This document shows positions 52,373 through 61,307 of a DNA stretch of 64,000 bases, in pieces (the stretch's first letter is position 1; every line of letters starts with the position of its first letter). A program made the translations under genes and the position numbers. The stretch is from Elusimicrobiota bacterium (GTDB lineage: Bacteria > Elusimicrobiota > Elusimicrobia > UBA1565 > UBA9628): the NCBI GenBank assembly GCA_016207665.1, contig JACQPG010000024.1:22476-86475 (forward strand), given 5' to 3'. A model generated the notes under the pieces. That model was not told the DNA's origin, did not search any database, and was given only the letters and a program-made list of their open reading frames with translations.

Positions 52373-53143
52373 TCAATCATTCGAATGGGGGATGAGTCCC
52401 GCCAAGCGTTCATAAAGGAATCCTGGCATGGGGCCCAGCACCAGTCGCATGAACCAAGCCATGGGAGCGGGAAAGGCCACCAGACGCTTCTTCGCCCGGA
52501 TGCCATGCAATATGCGGCGAGCGCCGTCCTCGGTCTGGAGCAGGAAAGGCATTCGCCGGAAATCCCTCTTGGCCGTCAGCTCGCTCTTTATGTATCCCGG
52601 GCAGACGGTCACGATGCTGACTCCCGTGCCGCGCAGGTCCACTCGCAGTGACTCGAGCAGCACGTTGAGAGCGGCTTTGCTGGAGCAATAAGAGGCGGCG
52701 CGGGGCAATCCCCGCCAAGCTGCGAGGCTTGAGATCACGGCGATGGTGCCTTCTCGGGAGGCGAGCATGCCGGGCAGCACTCGTTCGATCCAATACGCCA
52801 CGCCGAACACATTGATCGAGAACAGGTCCACGAAGCCCTTGGCCGAGAACTTGCGTCCGCTCGCCGAGCCGCCGACTCCCGAGTTCAGTATGGCCCAATC
52901 AAGGCCATCCCAGGCTTGGACGATGCGGGCATAATGCTTCTCGGAGGAGGCGGGGTCGGCGACGTTACCGGGCAGTTCCAGGCATTCGGCGCCCAGGGCT
53001 CGGGCACGCCGGGCGACGTCGGCCAAGCGATCCTCGCGCCTGCCGGTCAGGGCCAGGCGGCAGCCCTCGCGTGCCAGTTGCAGGGCCATGGCCTCGCCGA
53101 GGCCCGAAGTGGCGCCGGTGATCAAGACGCGAAGACCTTTCAT
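52373..53143 (-). CDS. Short-chain dehydrogenase/reductase
   Basis: A 256-residue classical SDR. The cofactor motif ITGATSGLGEA is at 8-18, with an Arg after the second strand (TGRRE) that favours NADPH. The catalytic triad region has ISSLAAW and YCSSK (YxxxK). The C-terminal LVLGPMPGFLYERL is membrane-seeking, as in DltE/YqjQ-like SDRs. It probably reduces a lipid or keto substrate. The ATG at 53143 overlaps the stop of the DCC1-LMF gene (ATGA) and has GGAGAGAG upstream. Confidence 0.9.
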   Translation of the reverse strand: MKGLRVLITGATSGLGEAMALQLAREGCRLALTGRREDRLADVARRARALGAECLELPGNVADPASSEKHYARIVQAWDGLDWAILNSGVGGSASGRKFSAKGFVDLFSINVFGVAYWIERVLPGMLASREGTIAVISSLAAWRGLPRAASYCSSKAALNVLLESLRVDLRGTGVSIVTVCPGYIKSELTAKRDFRRMPFLLQTEDGARRILHGIRAKKRLVAFPAPMAWFMRLVLGPMPGFLYERLAGLIPHSND

Positions 53144-54978
53144 GGGTTCTCTCTCCTGAGCGAGACTATAGGACAGTAAAGCCCCAACGGTTTTGCCCTC
53201 CACCAGCCGGGCTCTTTCCAGCTCGTGAATCGATAATCATGCAGGGTGGCGCGCAGGTATCTCGGCGGGCGATTGGGGAATGGATCGGTGGACAAAAGGT
53301 TTCGCACGGGCTTGGATCCCTGCAGCAGACGGAATAGGAAGTTGACGAACCAGGGGTTGTCCTGGCAGCGCGAGAGCGCGGCGAACCACATTTGCCAATC
53401 CAGGCGCGGTTGATGGGGCGCGACGAAGGACGGTCTTTTTCCGGGATCGCCGGGCTTCCATTTGAATTCGTAACGCAGCCACGTTTTTCCATCGTCGCTT
53501 CCTTCGATCATTATCTCCGGACGCGAGGTGGTCATCACCGCGAAGAGGCCATAGCTGTTGACCAGCCTCAAGGGCTCGATCAAGCGCAGCGCCTTCCCGA
53601 TGGGCTGGGGCAGGGAAAGGGGAAGACGCAGCAGCAAGGATAAGTGGAAGGCCGAGAACAACGCGACTAACGCCGCCAAGCAGGAGGCGCTCAGGCTCCG
53701 TATTCTCCCGGCGGAGCGAGGTGGAGGCGACTGCCAGTCTCGGGTCAAGCGATCGGGAAGAAGCCGCCGTATCATGGCATCATCGAACAGGAACAGGCAG
53801 AGCGAGGCGGCCAGCCAATTGAAATAGCAATAATTCCCGGTCAGCGCTATGCCGGCTTGGAGGGCCAAGAAAAGGAGGCCGGCCAGGGCCCTGGGCTTCC
53901 TTGGGAGGAATATCAGGAAAGGGACGGCTAACTCGATAAGGAACAGCCCGCCCGCGGAAAGCTGGTGGAAACGCGCCGGCAACTGATGGGCCCAATAGCC
54001 GATCCAGGTGGGAAGGGGCTGGGTCTCATAGTGGAAAGACAGCGCGGTCAGGCCGCTCCAACTCGGATCGCCGCTGGCCAGCTTGACCACGCCTGATTGG
54101 AACATCAAGCGGAAAAGGAGCCAGCGCAATAGCCACAGTCCAATGCCGGGAAAGGGCGATTGCGCGTTCCAGCGCGCCCGGAGTCTCCAGGGCGCGATCA
54201 AGGCCGCGATAAAGGAAGTCTCGAGCAAGAGCATGTCCCATTGAAAGCTCATGAATTCCTGTCCCGCGACCACAAGCGACAAGTAAAGCCCCCAGGACGC
54301 GGCCAGGCAGGGACCCATCAGGAAGCCGAAGAGAGCCAGCAGCGAGAGCAATGCGCCGGCCGCGCAGAGGCTCTCGAGAAAACGCGCGCTGGAGCCCAGC
54401 CAGGCGATCGTGGGCAGTCTCAGGTAGGAGCCCGCTCCGAGTTGGGCGTGGGCTGAGCGCAAATAATCCCCAGCCGGCAATATGCCGTCCGGGCCGGTCA
54501 AGCCGTCAGCTTGCAGGCCGAACGATAAAAAGGCGCAAAGGAATATCAGAGCCAGCAACCTCAGGAACAGCCATTGCGGGAAGTGATAGGTGGACCGTTC
54601 CAGCTGCCGTCCCCAGAGCCAGAAGGTGAGGCTCGAAAACAGCGGGCGATTCTCGGCGACGCGGCGATAGACCCATTCGCTCGTCGGCGCGAAACCGGGC
54701 ACGCTCCGATAGGCTTTCAGCCAATACCCCTGGACGCCTCCCGCGTAGGCCAGGAGCCGGAACACCGCCTCGGCGCCGCGGCTGACCCGTCCCGGCTCGA
54801 CGAGATGGACCGAACGAGACAACTGATCGGCGGGGATGTCCGGGAAACGCTGCGCCGCTTCCTGATAGGGCAGCCAGTCGACCTTGTCGCCGATCGCTTG
54901 CCGCCAGCGAAGCACCCAAAACCGGCAGAACCCGCATTCCCCGTCGTAAAGAAGCGCGGGCCGGCGGCGCACGTTCAA
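53140..54978 (-). CDS. DCC1-like thiol oxidoreductase fused to lipase maturation factor (LMF1)-like membrane protein
   Basis: A 612-residue fusion. The N-terminal about 120 residues are a DCC/DUF393 domain with LLYDGECGFCRFW, Cys15-x2-Cys18 as the thioredoxin-like active site. The rest has about 9-11 transmembrane helices and the lipase maturation factor pattern, including SFQWDMLLLETSF and FRLMFQSGVVKLASGDPSW, then a soluble C-terminal domain with NSYGLFAVMTTSRPEIMIEGS. LMF1 in animals helps fold secreted lipases. Here a redox and folding role in the envelope is plausible. The start is TTG at 54978, overlapping the previous stop. Confidence 0.88.
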   Translation of the reverse strand: MNVRRRPALLYDGECGFCRFWVLRWRQAIGDKVDWLPYQEAAQRFPDIPADQLSRSVHLVEPGRVSRGAEAVFRLLAYAGGVQGYWLKAYRSVPGFAPTSEWVYRRVAENRPLFSSLTFWLWGRQLERSTYHFPQWLFLRLLALIFLCAFLSFGLQADGLTGPDGILPAGDYLRSAHAQLGAGSYLRLPTIAWLGSSARFLESLCAAGALLSLLALFGFLMGPCLAASWGLYLSLVVAGQEFMSFQWDMLLLETSFIAALIAPWRLRARWNAQSPFPGIGLWLLRWLLFRLMFQSGVVKLASGDPSWSGLTALSFHYETQPLPTWIGYWAHQLPARFHQLSAGGLFLIELAVPFLIFLPRKPRALAGLLFLALQAGIALTGNYCYFNWLAASLCLFLFDDAMIRRLLPDRLTRDWQSPPPRSAGRIRSLSASCLAALVALFSAFHLSLLLRLPLSLPQPIGKALRLIEPLRLVNSYGLFAVMTTSRPEIMIEGSDDGKTWLRYEFKWKPGDPGKRPSFVAPHQPRLDWQMWFAALSRCQDNPWFVNFLFRLLQGSKPVRNLLSTDPFPNRPPRYLRATLHDYRFTSWKEPGWWRAKPLGLYCPIVSLRRENP

Positions 54979-55649
54979 GGTGCTTGCGGCGAGCTCGGAT
55001 CTTCGTCGGAAAGAAGCAGCTTCGGGGAGGGCACGTGATAGAAGTCGAGCGATCCGTCGCGGACCCGCATTCCGTAGCGAGTGCCGTTGATCGAGACGAA
55101 CCAGCGGATGGCCGCCAACTCCTCGACCTTCCGGTGCGTCACCCAGTGCTGGCCCTCCAGGTCCTCGCGCAGAAGAGTGATTCCCCGGAGCTCGGGGCCT
55201 GGTTCATAGAGGAGGGAATATTCGATCGGATGGAACGCGACCTTCAGGCCTTTGGCCAATATCCTCTTGCGAAGCTCGATCAGCTCGGTCGATATCCGCG
55301 GCTCGAAAGGCGGCTCCAGCGGCTCTATCTTGATCTGGCCCCGGCTGCCGCTGAAGAAGTAACGCTGATCCGGCAAGGAGAGCTCGACGCCGGCTTCGAG
55401 CGCGGAGTAGTCGACGACTACGGCCGAGCCGCGCTGGCGCGCTTTGAGCCATACCCGGTCCTGGGGGCTTCCAGGCATCGATCTGTCGATTTCAAGGAAC
55501 AGGCACAGCTCGATCGTGGAGAGGCCCGCGGGCTTGGAGAGGCAGGCCTGCTCCTGCTGGGAGGCTATCTCGAGCAAGGGGACGCTGCGAAAGAGCCTCG
55601 GTTCGGCGGCGAAGGCCGAGCCCATGAGCAAGATCAAGATCGATTGCAT
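54975..55649 (-). CDS. Secreted hypothetical protein
   Basis: A 224-residue protein with a short signal peptide (MQSILILLMGSAFAAEP). The mature part contains LSLPDQRYFFSGSRGQIKIE and AIRWFVSINGTRYGMRVRDGS, likely beta-rich. I do not recognise the family. Its stop overlaps the LMF1-like gene (TTGA), so the two and the SDR gene form an operon. The ATG lies six bases after an extended -10, TGCTATAAT, with no Shine-Dalgarno, so the mRNA is probably leaderless. Confidence 0.72.
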   Translation of the reverse strand: MQSILILLMGSAFAAEPRLFRSVPLLEIASQQEQACLSKPAGLSTIELCLFLEIDRSMPGSPQDRVWLKARQRGSAVVVDYSALEAGVELSLPDQRYFFSGSRGQIKIEPLEPPFEPRISTELIELRKRILAKGLKVAFHPIEYSLLYEPGPELRGITLLREDLEGQHWVTHRKVEELAAIRWFVSINGTRYGMRVRDGSLDFYHVPSPKLLLSDEDPSSPQAP

Positions 55650-55655
55650 GTGCCG

Positions 55656-55664
55656 ATTATAGCA
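55656..55664 (-). promoter_or_regulatory. Extended -10 promoter, probably leaderless transcript
   Basis: The minus strand reads TGCTATAAT, a perfect extended -10 element, followed by six bases and the ATG at 55649. This repeats the arrangement at 32396-32404. Transcription should start at or beside the start codon. Confidence 0.6.
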
Positions 55665-55756
55665 AGGAGCGCACGGCGGCCGGCAATAAGATGTTACCCT
55701 CGCGACATCTCCCGGCGGTGAGCGTCGGCGCTATACTGCAAGAGGAGAGGCGCCGC

Positions 55757-56893
55757 ATGAGAGTGCAGTTGAGGTTGGGAAGCGTACTCGGAATCCCCAT
55801 ACAGCTCCATTACAGCTGGGCGGTGGTCGCGGCTCTGGTGGTCATCTCGTTGGCGCGCTTCTTCGATTTCGCGGAGCCGAAGTGGAGCGACTCGTTGACA
55901 TGGACTCTGGCCGTGATCACCGCCGTCCTCTTTTTCGGATCCCTCGTGCTCCATGAGCTCGCTCACGCGGCGGTGGCGCGTTCCCGGGGGCTGTCGGTCC
56001 GGTCCATCACTCTCTTCGCCTTGGGCGGCGTGGCTCAGATCGGCAAGGACGCGGCCGATCCTCGCACCGAGTTTTGGATGGGCATCGTGGGGCCTTTGAC
56101 CAGCGCCGCCATAGGGCTGCTCTGCCTAGGCGCGGCCGCGGCCATCGGCGCGGGGTCCGACGGTCCGGCCCTCGAGCCCGCGGGCGCCGTGTTGGCTTGG
56201 CTTGGGATCATCAACCTGGGTATCGCCGCCTTCAATATGATCCCGGGCTTTCCGCTGGATGGAGGGCGGGTCTTGCGCGCCATCGCCTGGTTTTGGACCG
56301 GCAACCTCATAAGGGCGACGCGGCTGGCGGCGCGCGTGGGAGAGCTGTGCGGCTATCTCCTGATCGTGTTCGGGCTCTACCGATTTTTCGGCGGCGCCGG
56401 CTTGCCCGGGTTGTGGCTGGCCTTTCTCGGCTGGTTCCTGCTGGAGGTGGCCAGCGGCAGCGCCGAGCAGACTCTGATGTCCGAGGCGATGCGTGGATTG
56501 ACCGCGGCCGACGTCATGGCCAAGGAGCTGCCCACGGTCGATGGCCGCAAGGATCTAAGGGTCTTCATCGATGAGGACCTTCTGCGCACGGGGCGCAGGT
56601 ATTTTCTCGTGCGGGGGGAGGGAGACGGGCGCATCGACGGCGTCATCACATCCGACGAGGTCAGGACGGTCGAGCCGGGGCTTTGGAGCTCGATGACCGT
56701 GGGCAAGGCCATGTGGCCGATGGACCGAATCAGGACCATCGCGCCCGAGACGCCCCTTTCCGAGGCCCTTGAGCTCATGAGCCGCGAGCAGTTCAGCCAG
56801 ATTCCCGTGGCTCGAAACGGAAAGGTCGAGGGGTTGCTTGCCCGGGGCCAGATACTGAACCTCTGGCATGCCCGAGCGGAGATACAGGCCTAA
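55757..56893 (+). CDS. Site-2 protease (M50) with CBS domains, Rip/SpoIVFB-like
   Basis: A 378-residue membrane protease. The HExxH is HELAH at 66-70 (with Glu67), and the third ligand Asp168 is in FPLDGGRVL. About six transmembrane helices span 1-235. Two CBS domains follow from about 250 (VMAKELPTVD and SEALELMSREQFSQIPVA), which may sense nucleotides. This is the common M50 type III protease that cleaves membrane proteins such as anti-sigma factors. The chosen ATG at 55757 has GAGGAGAGG upstream; an earlier start lacks one. Confidence 0.93.
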   Translation: MRVQLRLGSVLGIPIQLHYSWAVVAALVVISLARFFDFAEPKWSDSLTWTLAVITAVLFFGSLVLHELAHAAVARSRGLSVRSITLFALGGVAQIGKDAADPRTEFWMGIVGPLTSAAIGLLCLGAAAAIGAGSDGPALEPAGAVLAWLGIINLGIAAFNMIPGFPLDGGRVLRAIAWFWTGNLIRATRLAARVGELCGYLLIVFGLYRFFGGAGLPGLWLAFLGWFLLEVASGSAEQTLMSEAMRGLTAADVMAKELPTVDGRKDLRVFIDEDLLRTGRRYFLVRGEGDGRIDGVITSDEVRTVEPGLWSSMTVGKAMWPMDRIRTIAPETPLSEALELMSREQFSQIPVARNGKVEGLLARGQILNLWHARAEIQA

Positions 56894-56909
56894 TTTTTTT
56901 GGAGGAATC

Positions 56910-57122
56910 ATGCCCGAAAGAGCCACCTTGGAGCGAGCCAGGCGCGCCCGGCGTCGCGGCAAGGTTCCGTACACCCAGGCGGGAGAGTTCGCGCGCGAGG
57001 AGTTCCGTCACGTGCGCCGGCGCAAGCATGGCGCCAGCGGCCGCAAGCAGGCCATCGCGATAGACCTGTCCAAGGCCCGCCGCGCTGGCATGCGCATTCC
57101 CGCCAAGCCGAAACGCTCCTGA
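56910..57122 (+). CDS. DUF6496 small basic protein
   Basis: A 70-residue basic protein. MPERATLERARRARRRGK, then the TQAGEFAREEFRHV core and RKQAIAIDLSKARRAG, match the DUF6496 family, which has no known function and may bind nucleic acid. GGAGG precedes the ATG at 56910, which supports this start over an upstream frame. It sits 16 bases after the M50-CBS gene. Confidence 0.82.
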   Translation: MPERATLERARRARRRGKVPYTQAGEFAREEFRHVRRRKHGASGRKQAIAIDLSKARRAGMRIPAKPKRS

Positions 57123-57177
57123 GCTCGGGGTTCCGGACCTTCGCACCGACCCCCGGCGGTTTTAGTAAGATAAGCGC

Positions 57178-58539
57178 GTGCAAGTTCTCGCGTTATTCCT
57201 TCCTGAAATCCGCGAGATGCTCAAGGCCCGGAATTACCGGTCGTTGAGGAAGCTTCTCGTCCAGGTCAATCCGGTGGATTTGGCGGAAGGTTGGCATCTC
57301 TTCGGCCCGCAGGAGCAGGCCGCGATCTTCCGTCTCCTGCCGCGCCAGCGCGCGGCCCAGCTCTTCGAGGAACTGGAGACCCCGGAGCAGGAAGCCGTGC
57401 TCAATCACGTCAGAGAAGTCGACATCCAGCAGTTGCTCACCGACCTCGAGCCCTCGGAGACCTCGCATCTGGCCCGCGAGCTGCCGCCCAAGCTCGTGCA
57501 AAAGCTCTTCGCCATGATGAAGCGCGAGAGCGCGGGCCACGTGCAGCGCATTCTCAACTTCCCGGAGAAGTCGGTCGGCCGCCTGCTGCGGACCCGCTTC
57601 GTAAGGCTTAAACCCGTCTGGAGCGTGCGCTCGGCCCTCGAGCACATCCAGCTCAGCACGCGGCTTCGCCGCATCGATGAGACCTATCTGGACCATCTCT
57701 ATGTCACCGACCCCCAGGACTACTTGGTGGGGCTGGTCCCGCTCAAGGTGTTGATGGTGGCGCCGCGGGACATGCATGTCTCGGATCTCATGCGCAAGGC
57801 GCCCTATCGGCTTCGGCCGGAGATGGACCAGGAGGAGGCGGCCAACCTTTTCCGGAAGTACAAGCTCAACTCTGCCCCCGTGGTCGACGAGCAGCAGGCC
57901 TTGATCGGCGTCCTGCTCTTGCGCGACATGCTCGAGGTCATCGAGGAGGAGACCGAGGAGGACTTCGCCAAGATGGTCGGCGGTCGGGCCGGCCTTTTGT
58001 CCCAATCCGTGCTCTACACCGCCCGGGTGCGACTCCCATGGTTGATCATCACTTGCTTCGGGTCCTTGATCGTCTCCGCCGTGGTCGACCGATTCCAGCC
58101 CGTGCTCAACCAACTGCTGGCCCTGGCGATATTCATGCCCATGATCGCGGCCATGGGGGGGAACGTGGGAGCTCAGAGCGCGACGGTCGTGGTGCGGGGC
58201 TTGGCCACCGGGGAGCTGGCGCTAGCCAACCGCTGGCGTGTGGTGCTCAAGGAGATCGGCGTGGGCTTGCTTCTTGGGTTTTTTTATGGCGCGGTCATCG
58301 TGACGGTCTCGCACGTCATTTACGGCGCCAAATACGGTTGGTCGTTCTCGCTCGTGGTGGGGGCCGGGATGCTGGTTTCGATGACGGCGGCCGCCACCAT
58401 GGGTTCGCTCAATCCTTTCCTACTCCAGAGATGGGGCATGGATCCCGCGACCGCCACGGGTCCGCTGATCACCACGTTCACGGACCTGGTCAGCATCCTG
58501 ACCTATTTCAGCCTGGCGAGCTGGATACTGCTTAAATAG
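57178..58539 (+). CDS. mgtE: Magnesium transporter MgtE
   Basis: A 453-residue Mg2+ channel. The N-terminal MgtE_N domain runs to about 130, two CBS domains to about 255, with HVSDLMRKAPYRL and YKLNSAPVVDEQQALIGVLL, and five transmembrane helices follow, with FMPMIAAMGGNVGAQSATVVVRGLA lining the pore. Gating follows cytosolic Mg2+ bound by the CBS domains. The start is GTG at 57178. It converges with the ptsN-like gene, overlapping by eight bases. Confidence 0.95.
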   Translation: MQVLALFLPEIREMLKARNYRSLRKLLVQVNPVDLAEGWHLFGPQEQAAIFRLLPRQRAAQLFEELETPEQEAVLNHVREVDIQQLLTDLEPSETSHLARELPPKLVQKLFAMMKRESAGHVQRILNFPEKSVGRLLRTRFVRLKPVWSVRSALEHIQLSTRLRRIDETYLDHLYVTDPQDYLVGLVPLKVLMVAPRDMHVSDLMRKAPYRLRPEMDQEEAANLFRKYKLNSAPVVDEQQALIGVLLLRDMLEVIEEETEEDFAKMVGGRAGLLSQSVLYTARVRLPWLIITCFGSLIVSAVVDRFQPVLNQLLALAIFMPMIAAMGGNVGAQSATVVVRGLATGELALANRWRVVLKEIGVGLLLGFFYGAVIVTVSHVIYGAKYGWSFSLVVGAGMLVSMTAAATMGSLNPFLLQRWGMDPATATGPLITTFTDLVSILTYFSLASWILLK

Positions 58540-58993
58540 GCGCGCTCTCGTCCCGGATCAGCTCGATGACCTCGGTGGCGCTGCCGCAGGAGGAAAGACG
58601 TCCGCGCACCTCGGGGACGCGCACGAGCCTAGCGATCTGGGAAAGCAGCTTGAGGAAGGACTCCGGCGCGTTCTGCGGCCCGAGCACGAGGAAAAAGATA
58701 TTGACGGGCTGACCGTCGACCGCGGCGAAGTCCACGCCCTTGCGGGATATCCCGACCGCGACCATGGGCTGCTTGAGTCCCGCGACCCTGGCGTGAGGCA
58801 CCGCGACCCCGGAGCCGCAGCCCGTGGAGCCCTGGAGCTCGCGATGGCGTACGGCTTCGAGCGCCGCGGCCGCGTCGGGCAGCCTGCCCCCGTTCCTGAG
58901 AAGCTCGACCATCTCGGAAAGCACGCCGTCGCGCGACGGCGCCTTTAGATCGACGGAGACGGCCTCAGGGGTCAGATGGTTGAGCAATGTCAT
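58532..58993 (-). CDS. ptsN: PTS EIIA-like (PtsN/fructose type) protein
   Basis: A 153-residue EIIA domain of the fructose/mannitol/nitrogen type. The phosphorylated His67 is in GVAVPHARVAGL, and GSTGCGSGVAVPH matches the PTS_EIIA_2 signature. No EIIB or EIIC is nearby, so a regulatory PtsN-like role is favoured over sugar import. Start ATG 58993. The upstream region has TATAAT and TTGATT with an 18-base spacer. Confidence 0.85.
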   Translation of the reverse strand: MTLLNHLTPEAVSVDLKAPSRDGVLSEMVELLRNGGRLPDAAAALEAVRHRELQGSTGCGSGVAVPHARVAGLKQPMVAVGISRKGVDFAAVDGQPVNIFFLVLGPQNAPESFLKLLSQIARLVRVPEVRGRLSSCGSATEVIELIRDESAPI

Positions 58994-59016
58994 GGCGTCG
59001 CTCGGATAGTACTGAG

Positions 59017-59046
59017 ATTATACAAGAGCCGTCAGGATTCAATCAA
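59017..59046 (-). promoter_or_regulatory. Promoter of the ptsN-like gene
   Basis: TTGATT (minus strand, 59041-59046) and TATAAT (59017-59022) with an 18-base spacer. A start near 59010 gives a leader of about 17 bases. Confidence 0.6.
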
Positions 59047-59156
59047 TTTTCGGCTTGGGATCTTGGGATCGGGGATGTCCCAGTCCCATCGAGCCTGCGG
59101 CCACGAAGGGACAGGAATCTCCGCCTTTGGCTGGCCTGTTGCATACAACCGCGACA

Positions 59157-59879
59157 ATGCGCTGCCAGGATCGAAGCGCCTGCCTACCATGTCCCGTGCG
59201 TAAACTTCGAGAGTTTCGGGGCATCAACGCCGACGTTTGGCAAAAATTCCTTGCGCGCAGAGCCGAGAACACCTACCGGCTAGGGAACATTCTTTTTTAT
59301 CAAGGAAACCGGCCCCTGGGCCTTTTTTTCATTTGTCGCGGCCGAGTGAAGCTGGTCAAGGAAGACCGCTTCGGCCATAGCCGAATCGTGCGTGTTGTGG
59401 AGGCTCCGGATATTCTGGGCGATCGAGCTTTTTTCGCCGAAAGGCCTTATGCGTGCTCGGGGGAGGCGATGGACGAAACCCGGGCTTGCTTTTTGGAAAG
59501 GCGCGTTTTCTGCGAATTATTCGGCCAAAATCTGCCGATGTTCCATCGTCTGACCCAGAGATTCGCGCAAGAGCTTGGAAGCGCCGAGCACGCCATGCAC
59601 TGCCTTTCGGCCTGTCCGGTCAATGCGCGGGTGGCGACGCATCTTCTGATGTACCCAAAACAAAGGGGATCGAATGCGCCTTTGCGGGGCGAGTTGACGC
59701 TCCAAGAGTCCCGCACGGAGCTGGCGCAGATACTTGGGACCACGATCGAGGCGGTCAGCCGCGCCCTGGCCCTCTTTGCTTCGAGGCGATGGATCGCGGT
59801 GGAGGGCCGGCATGTCCGCATTCTCGAAGAAGATCGGCTCAGGCGGGCGGCGTGCCCGCATCTCCCTCTGGAGCCGTAG
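59157..59879 (+). CDS. FNR-type CRP/FNR transcriptional regulator
   Basis: A 240-residue regulator. The N-terminus MRCQDRSACLPCPV has Cys3, Cys9 and Cys12, and another Cys in the sensor domain could complete a [4Fe-4S] site, as in FNR. A cNMP-like domain follows, then an HTH with TTIEAVSRAL: Glu198-x-x-Ser201-Arg202 matches the FNR recognition helix that reads TTGAT-N4-ATCAA. I start at the ATG at 59157; the upstream extension has no homology. A near-perfect FNR box lies just downstream, before the Rrf2-narG genes, so it probably activates them when oxygen is low. Confidence 0.9.
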   Translation: MRCQDRSACLPCPVRKLREFRGINADVWQKFLARRAENTYRLGNILFYQGNRPLGLFFICRGRVKLVKEDRFGHSRIVRVVEAPDILGDRAFFAERPYACSGEAMDETRACFLERRVFCELFGQNLPMFHRLTQRFAQELGSAEHAMHCLSACPVNARVATHLLMYPKQRGSNAPLRGELTLQESRTELAQILGTTIEAVSRALALFASRRWIAVEGRHVRILEEDRLRRAACPHLPLEP

Positions 59880-59886
59880 ACTCCAT

Positions 59887-59900
59887 TTGACAAGAATCAA
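59887..59900 (+). promoter_or_regulatory. FNR-like operator
   Basis: TTGACAAGAATCAA matches the FNR/DNR consensus TTGAT-N4-ATCAA in all but one position. It lies 62 bases before the Rrf2 start, in the gap between the FNR-type regulator and the nitrate reductase operon. No strong -10 at the class II distance is seen, so its exact position relative to the start is open. Confidence 0.7.
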
Positions 59901-59961
59901 ATGAGGGTTTGATGGTGTTCATGGCGGGGAATGGCGGGTTAAGGTTCAATAAGACCCTATC

Positions 59962-60450
59962 ATGAGGGCGTGCGGAAAAAAGTGTGGTTTAGATTTCAAA
60001 GGAGAGCCGGGTCCACAATTCCCCATTTTTCAACTCTCTTCCGCCTCTCGATACGCCTTGAGCGCGACATTCTACCTGGCGCAAAGGCCCGGCCAATACT
60101 GCGCGGTAGAGGAGGTCGCCAAGAAAAGGGGGTTGCCCCGGAGCTTCTTGGTGAAGGTGCTTCGCCATTTGGCGAGGCGGGGGATTACCCGCGTTCAGCG
60201 CGGGCCAGGCGGCGGCCATATCCTCGCGCGGCACCCGAACGAGATCTCTTTGGCCGAGATCATCGAGGCGGTTGAACTGCCTTTGGCGGGAGCGCGCTCT
60301 TGCCTGCTGGAGTTGCATGGATGCGGCATCTCGCCCTGCGCGATCCATGAGGATGTTTGCGTGGCCGAGAGGCATGTCTGGAAGGCCCTGCGCGCTGTCA
60401 CGCTCGGCAGTTACGCGGCTGGGGCCTCGGGGTCAGGGATAGGATCATGA
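59962..60450 (+). CDS. Rrf2 family Fe-S transcriptional regulator (NsrR/IscR-like)
   Basis: A 162-residue Rrf2 protein. The winged HTH is at about 25-105, with SSASRYALSATFYLA, SRYAL being the family signature, and VQRGPGGGHILAR. A cysteine cluster follows (Cys114, Cys121, Cys126, Cys133), where NsrR and IscR bind an Fe-S cluster. The N-terminal extension has two more Cys (MRACGKKCG). It may sense nitric oxide or oxygen for the nitrate reductase genes. Its stop overlaps the cytochrome start (ATGA). Confidence 0.88.
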   Translation: MRACGKKCGLDFKGEPGPQFPIFQLSSASRYALSATFYLAQRPGQYCAVEEVAKKRGLPRSFLVKVLRHLARRGITRVQRGPGGGHILARHPNEISLAEIIEAVELPLAGARSCLLELHGCGISPCAIHEDVCVAERHVWKALRAVTLGSYAAGASGSGIGS

Positions 60451-61307
60451 GGATGAGGTTAGGGAGACGTTTGGCGAAAGCGGCGGTTCTAGTCTGGATC
60501 GGAGGCGCTACCGCCTACGCCGATGAGGTGGGCGACGATTTTAGACAAAATTGTTTTTCCTGCCACACCATCGGAGGCGGGCGCCTGACTGGTCCTGACC
60601 TTAAGGACGTGCTCAAACGCCGCGACAAGGAGTGGATTTTGCGTTTCATCCAAGGCCCTCGCAAGATGATGGATGCCGCAGACGCCGAGGCGGTCAAGTT
60701 GCGCGACGAGTTCCGGGGAGTGGTGATGCCCGACATCGCCGGGATGACCGCGGCCAGAGCCGAGGCTCTGCTTCGGCTAATCAGCGAGGAGTCGAAGCTG
60801 GAGAAGTCCCGCTTCCGCGGGCTTTCCTTAATAGACCGGCCGCTGCTTCCCAGCGACGCCGCCGCGGGCCGGGAGCTGTTCATCGGCGTAAGGCGGCTGC
60901 GCAATGGAGCGCCCTCCTGCCTTTCATGCCACACAATCGGTGGTTTGGGAGGCGCTTTCGGCGGCGGGGCTCTGGGACCGGATCTTACCCAGGCCAGCTC
61001 GCGGCTCGGCGGGGCGAAGGCCCTTGCCGCCTGGCTCGTCTCGCCCTTGACTCCCATCATGAAGCCGGTGTTCCAGAAACACCCGGTCCACGAGAGCGAG
61101 ATCCTGCCGCTCGTCGCCTTCCTGCAGGCCGCCTCGGAGAGCGAGCGGCCTACGGGTCCCCAGAGCCGGCTGCCGTTCTTGATCGCAGGCGTAGGCGGCG
61201 GCGTGTTCTTGTTGCTGGCTTTCGATTCGGCGTGGAGGGGCAGGCTTCGCTCCGTCCGCCGCAGGATGGTCGCCCGGAGCCGCTTGCAGGAGGGACGTGA
61301 TGAATAA
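60447..61307 (+). CDS. Diheme c-type cytochrome, NarC-like
   Basis: A 286-residue protein. It has a signal peptide (1-25), two haem sites at Cys36-x-x-Cys39-His40 (CFSCH) and Cys158-x-x-Cys161-His162 (CLSCH), and a C-terminal transmembrane helix ([16 protein letters not shown]) that would anchor it facing the periplasm. It lies directly before narG, with an eight-base overlap. In Thermus, a diheme cytochrome c (NarC) encoded before narG is part of the nitrate reductase electron path; this protein may play that role. The start ATG overlaps the Rrf2 stop. Confidence 0.9.
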   Translation: MRMRLGRRLAKAAVLVWIGGATAYADEVGDDFRQNCFSCHTIGGGRLTGPDLKDVLKRRDKEWILRFIQGPRKMMDAADAEAVKLRDEFRGVVMPDIAGMTAARAEALLRLISEESKLEKSRFRGLSLIDRPLLPSDAAAGRELFIGVRRLRNGAPSCLSCHTIGGLGGAFGGGALGPDLTQASSRLGGAKALAAWLVSPLTPIMKPVFQKHPVHESEILPLVAFLQAASESERPTGPQSRLPFLIAGVGGGVFLLLAFDSAWRGRLRSVRRRMVARSRLQEGRDE

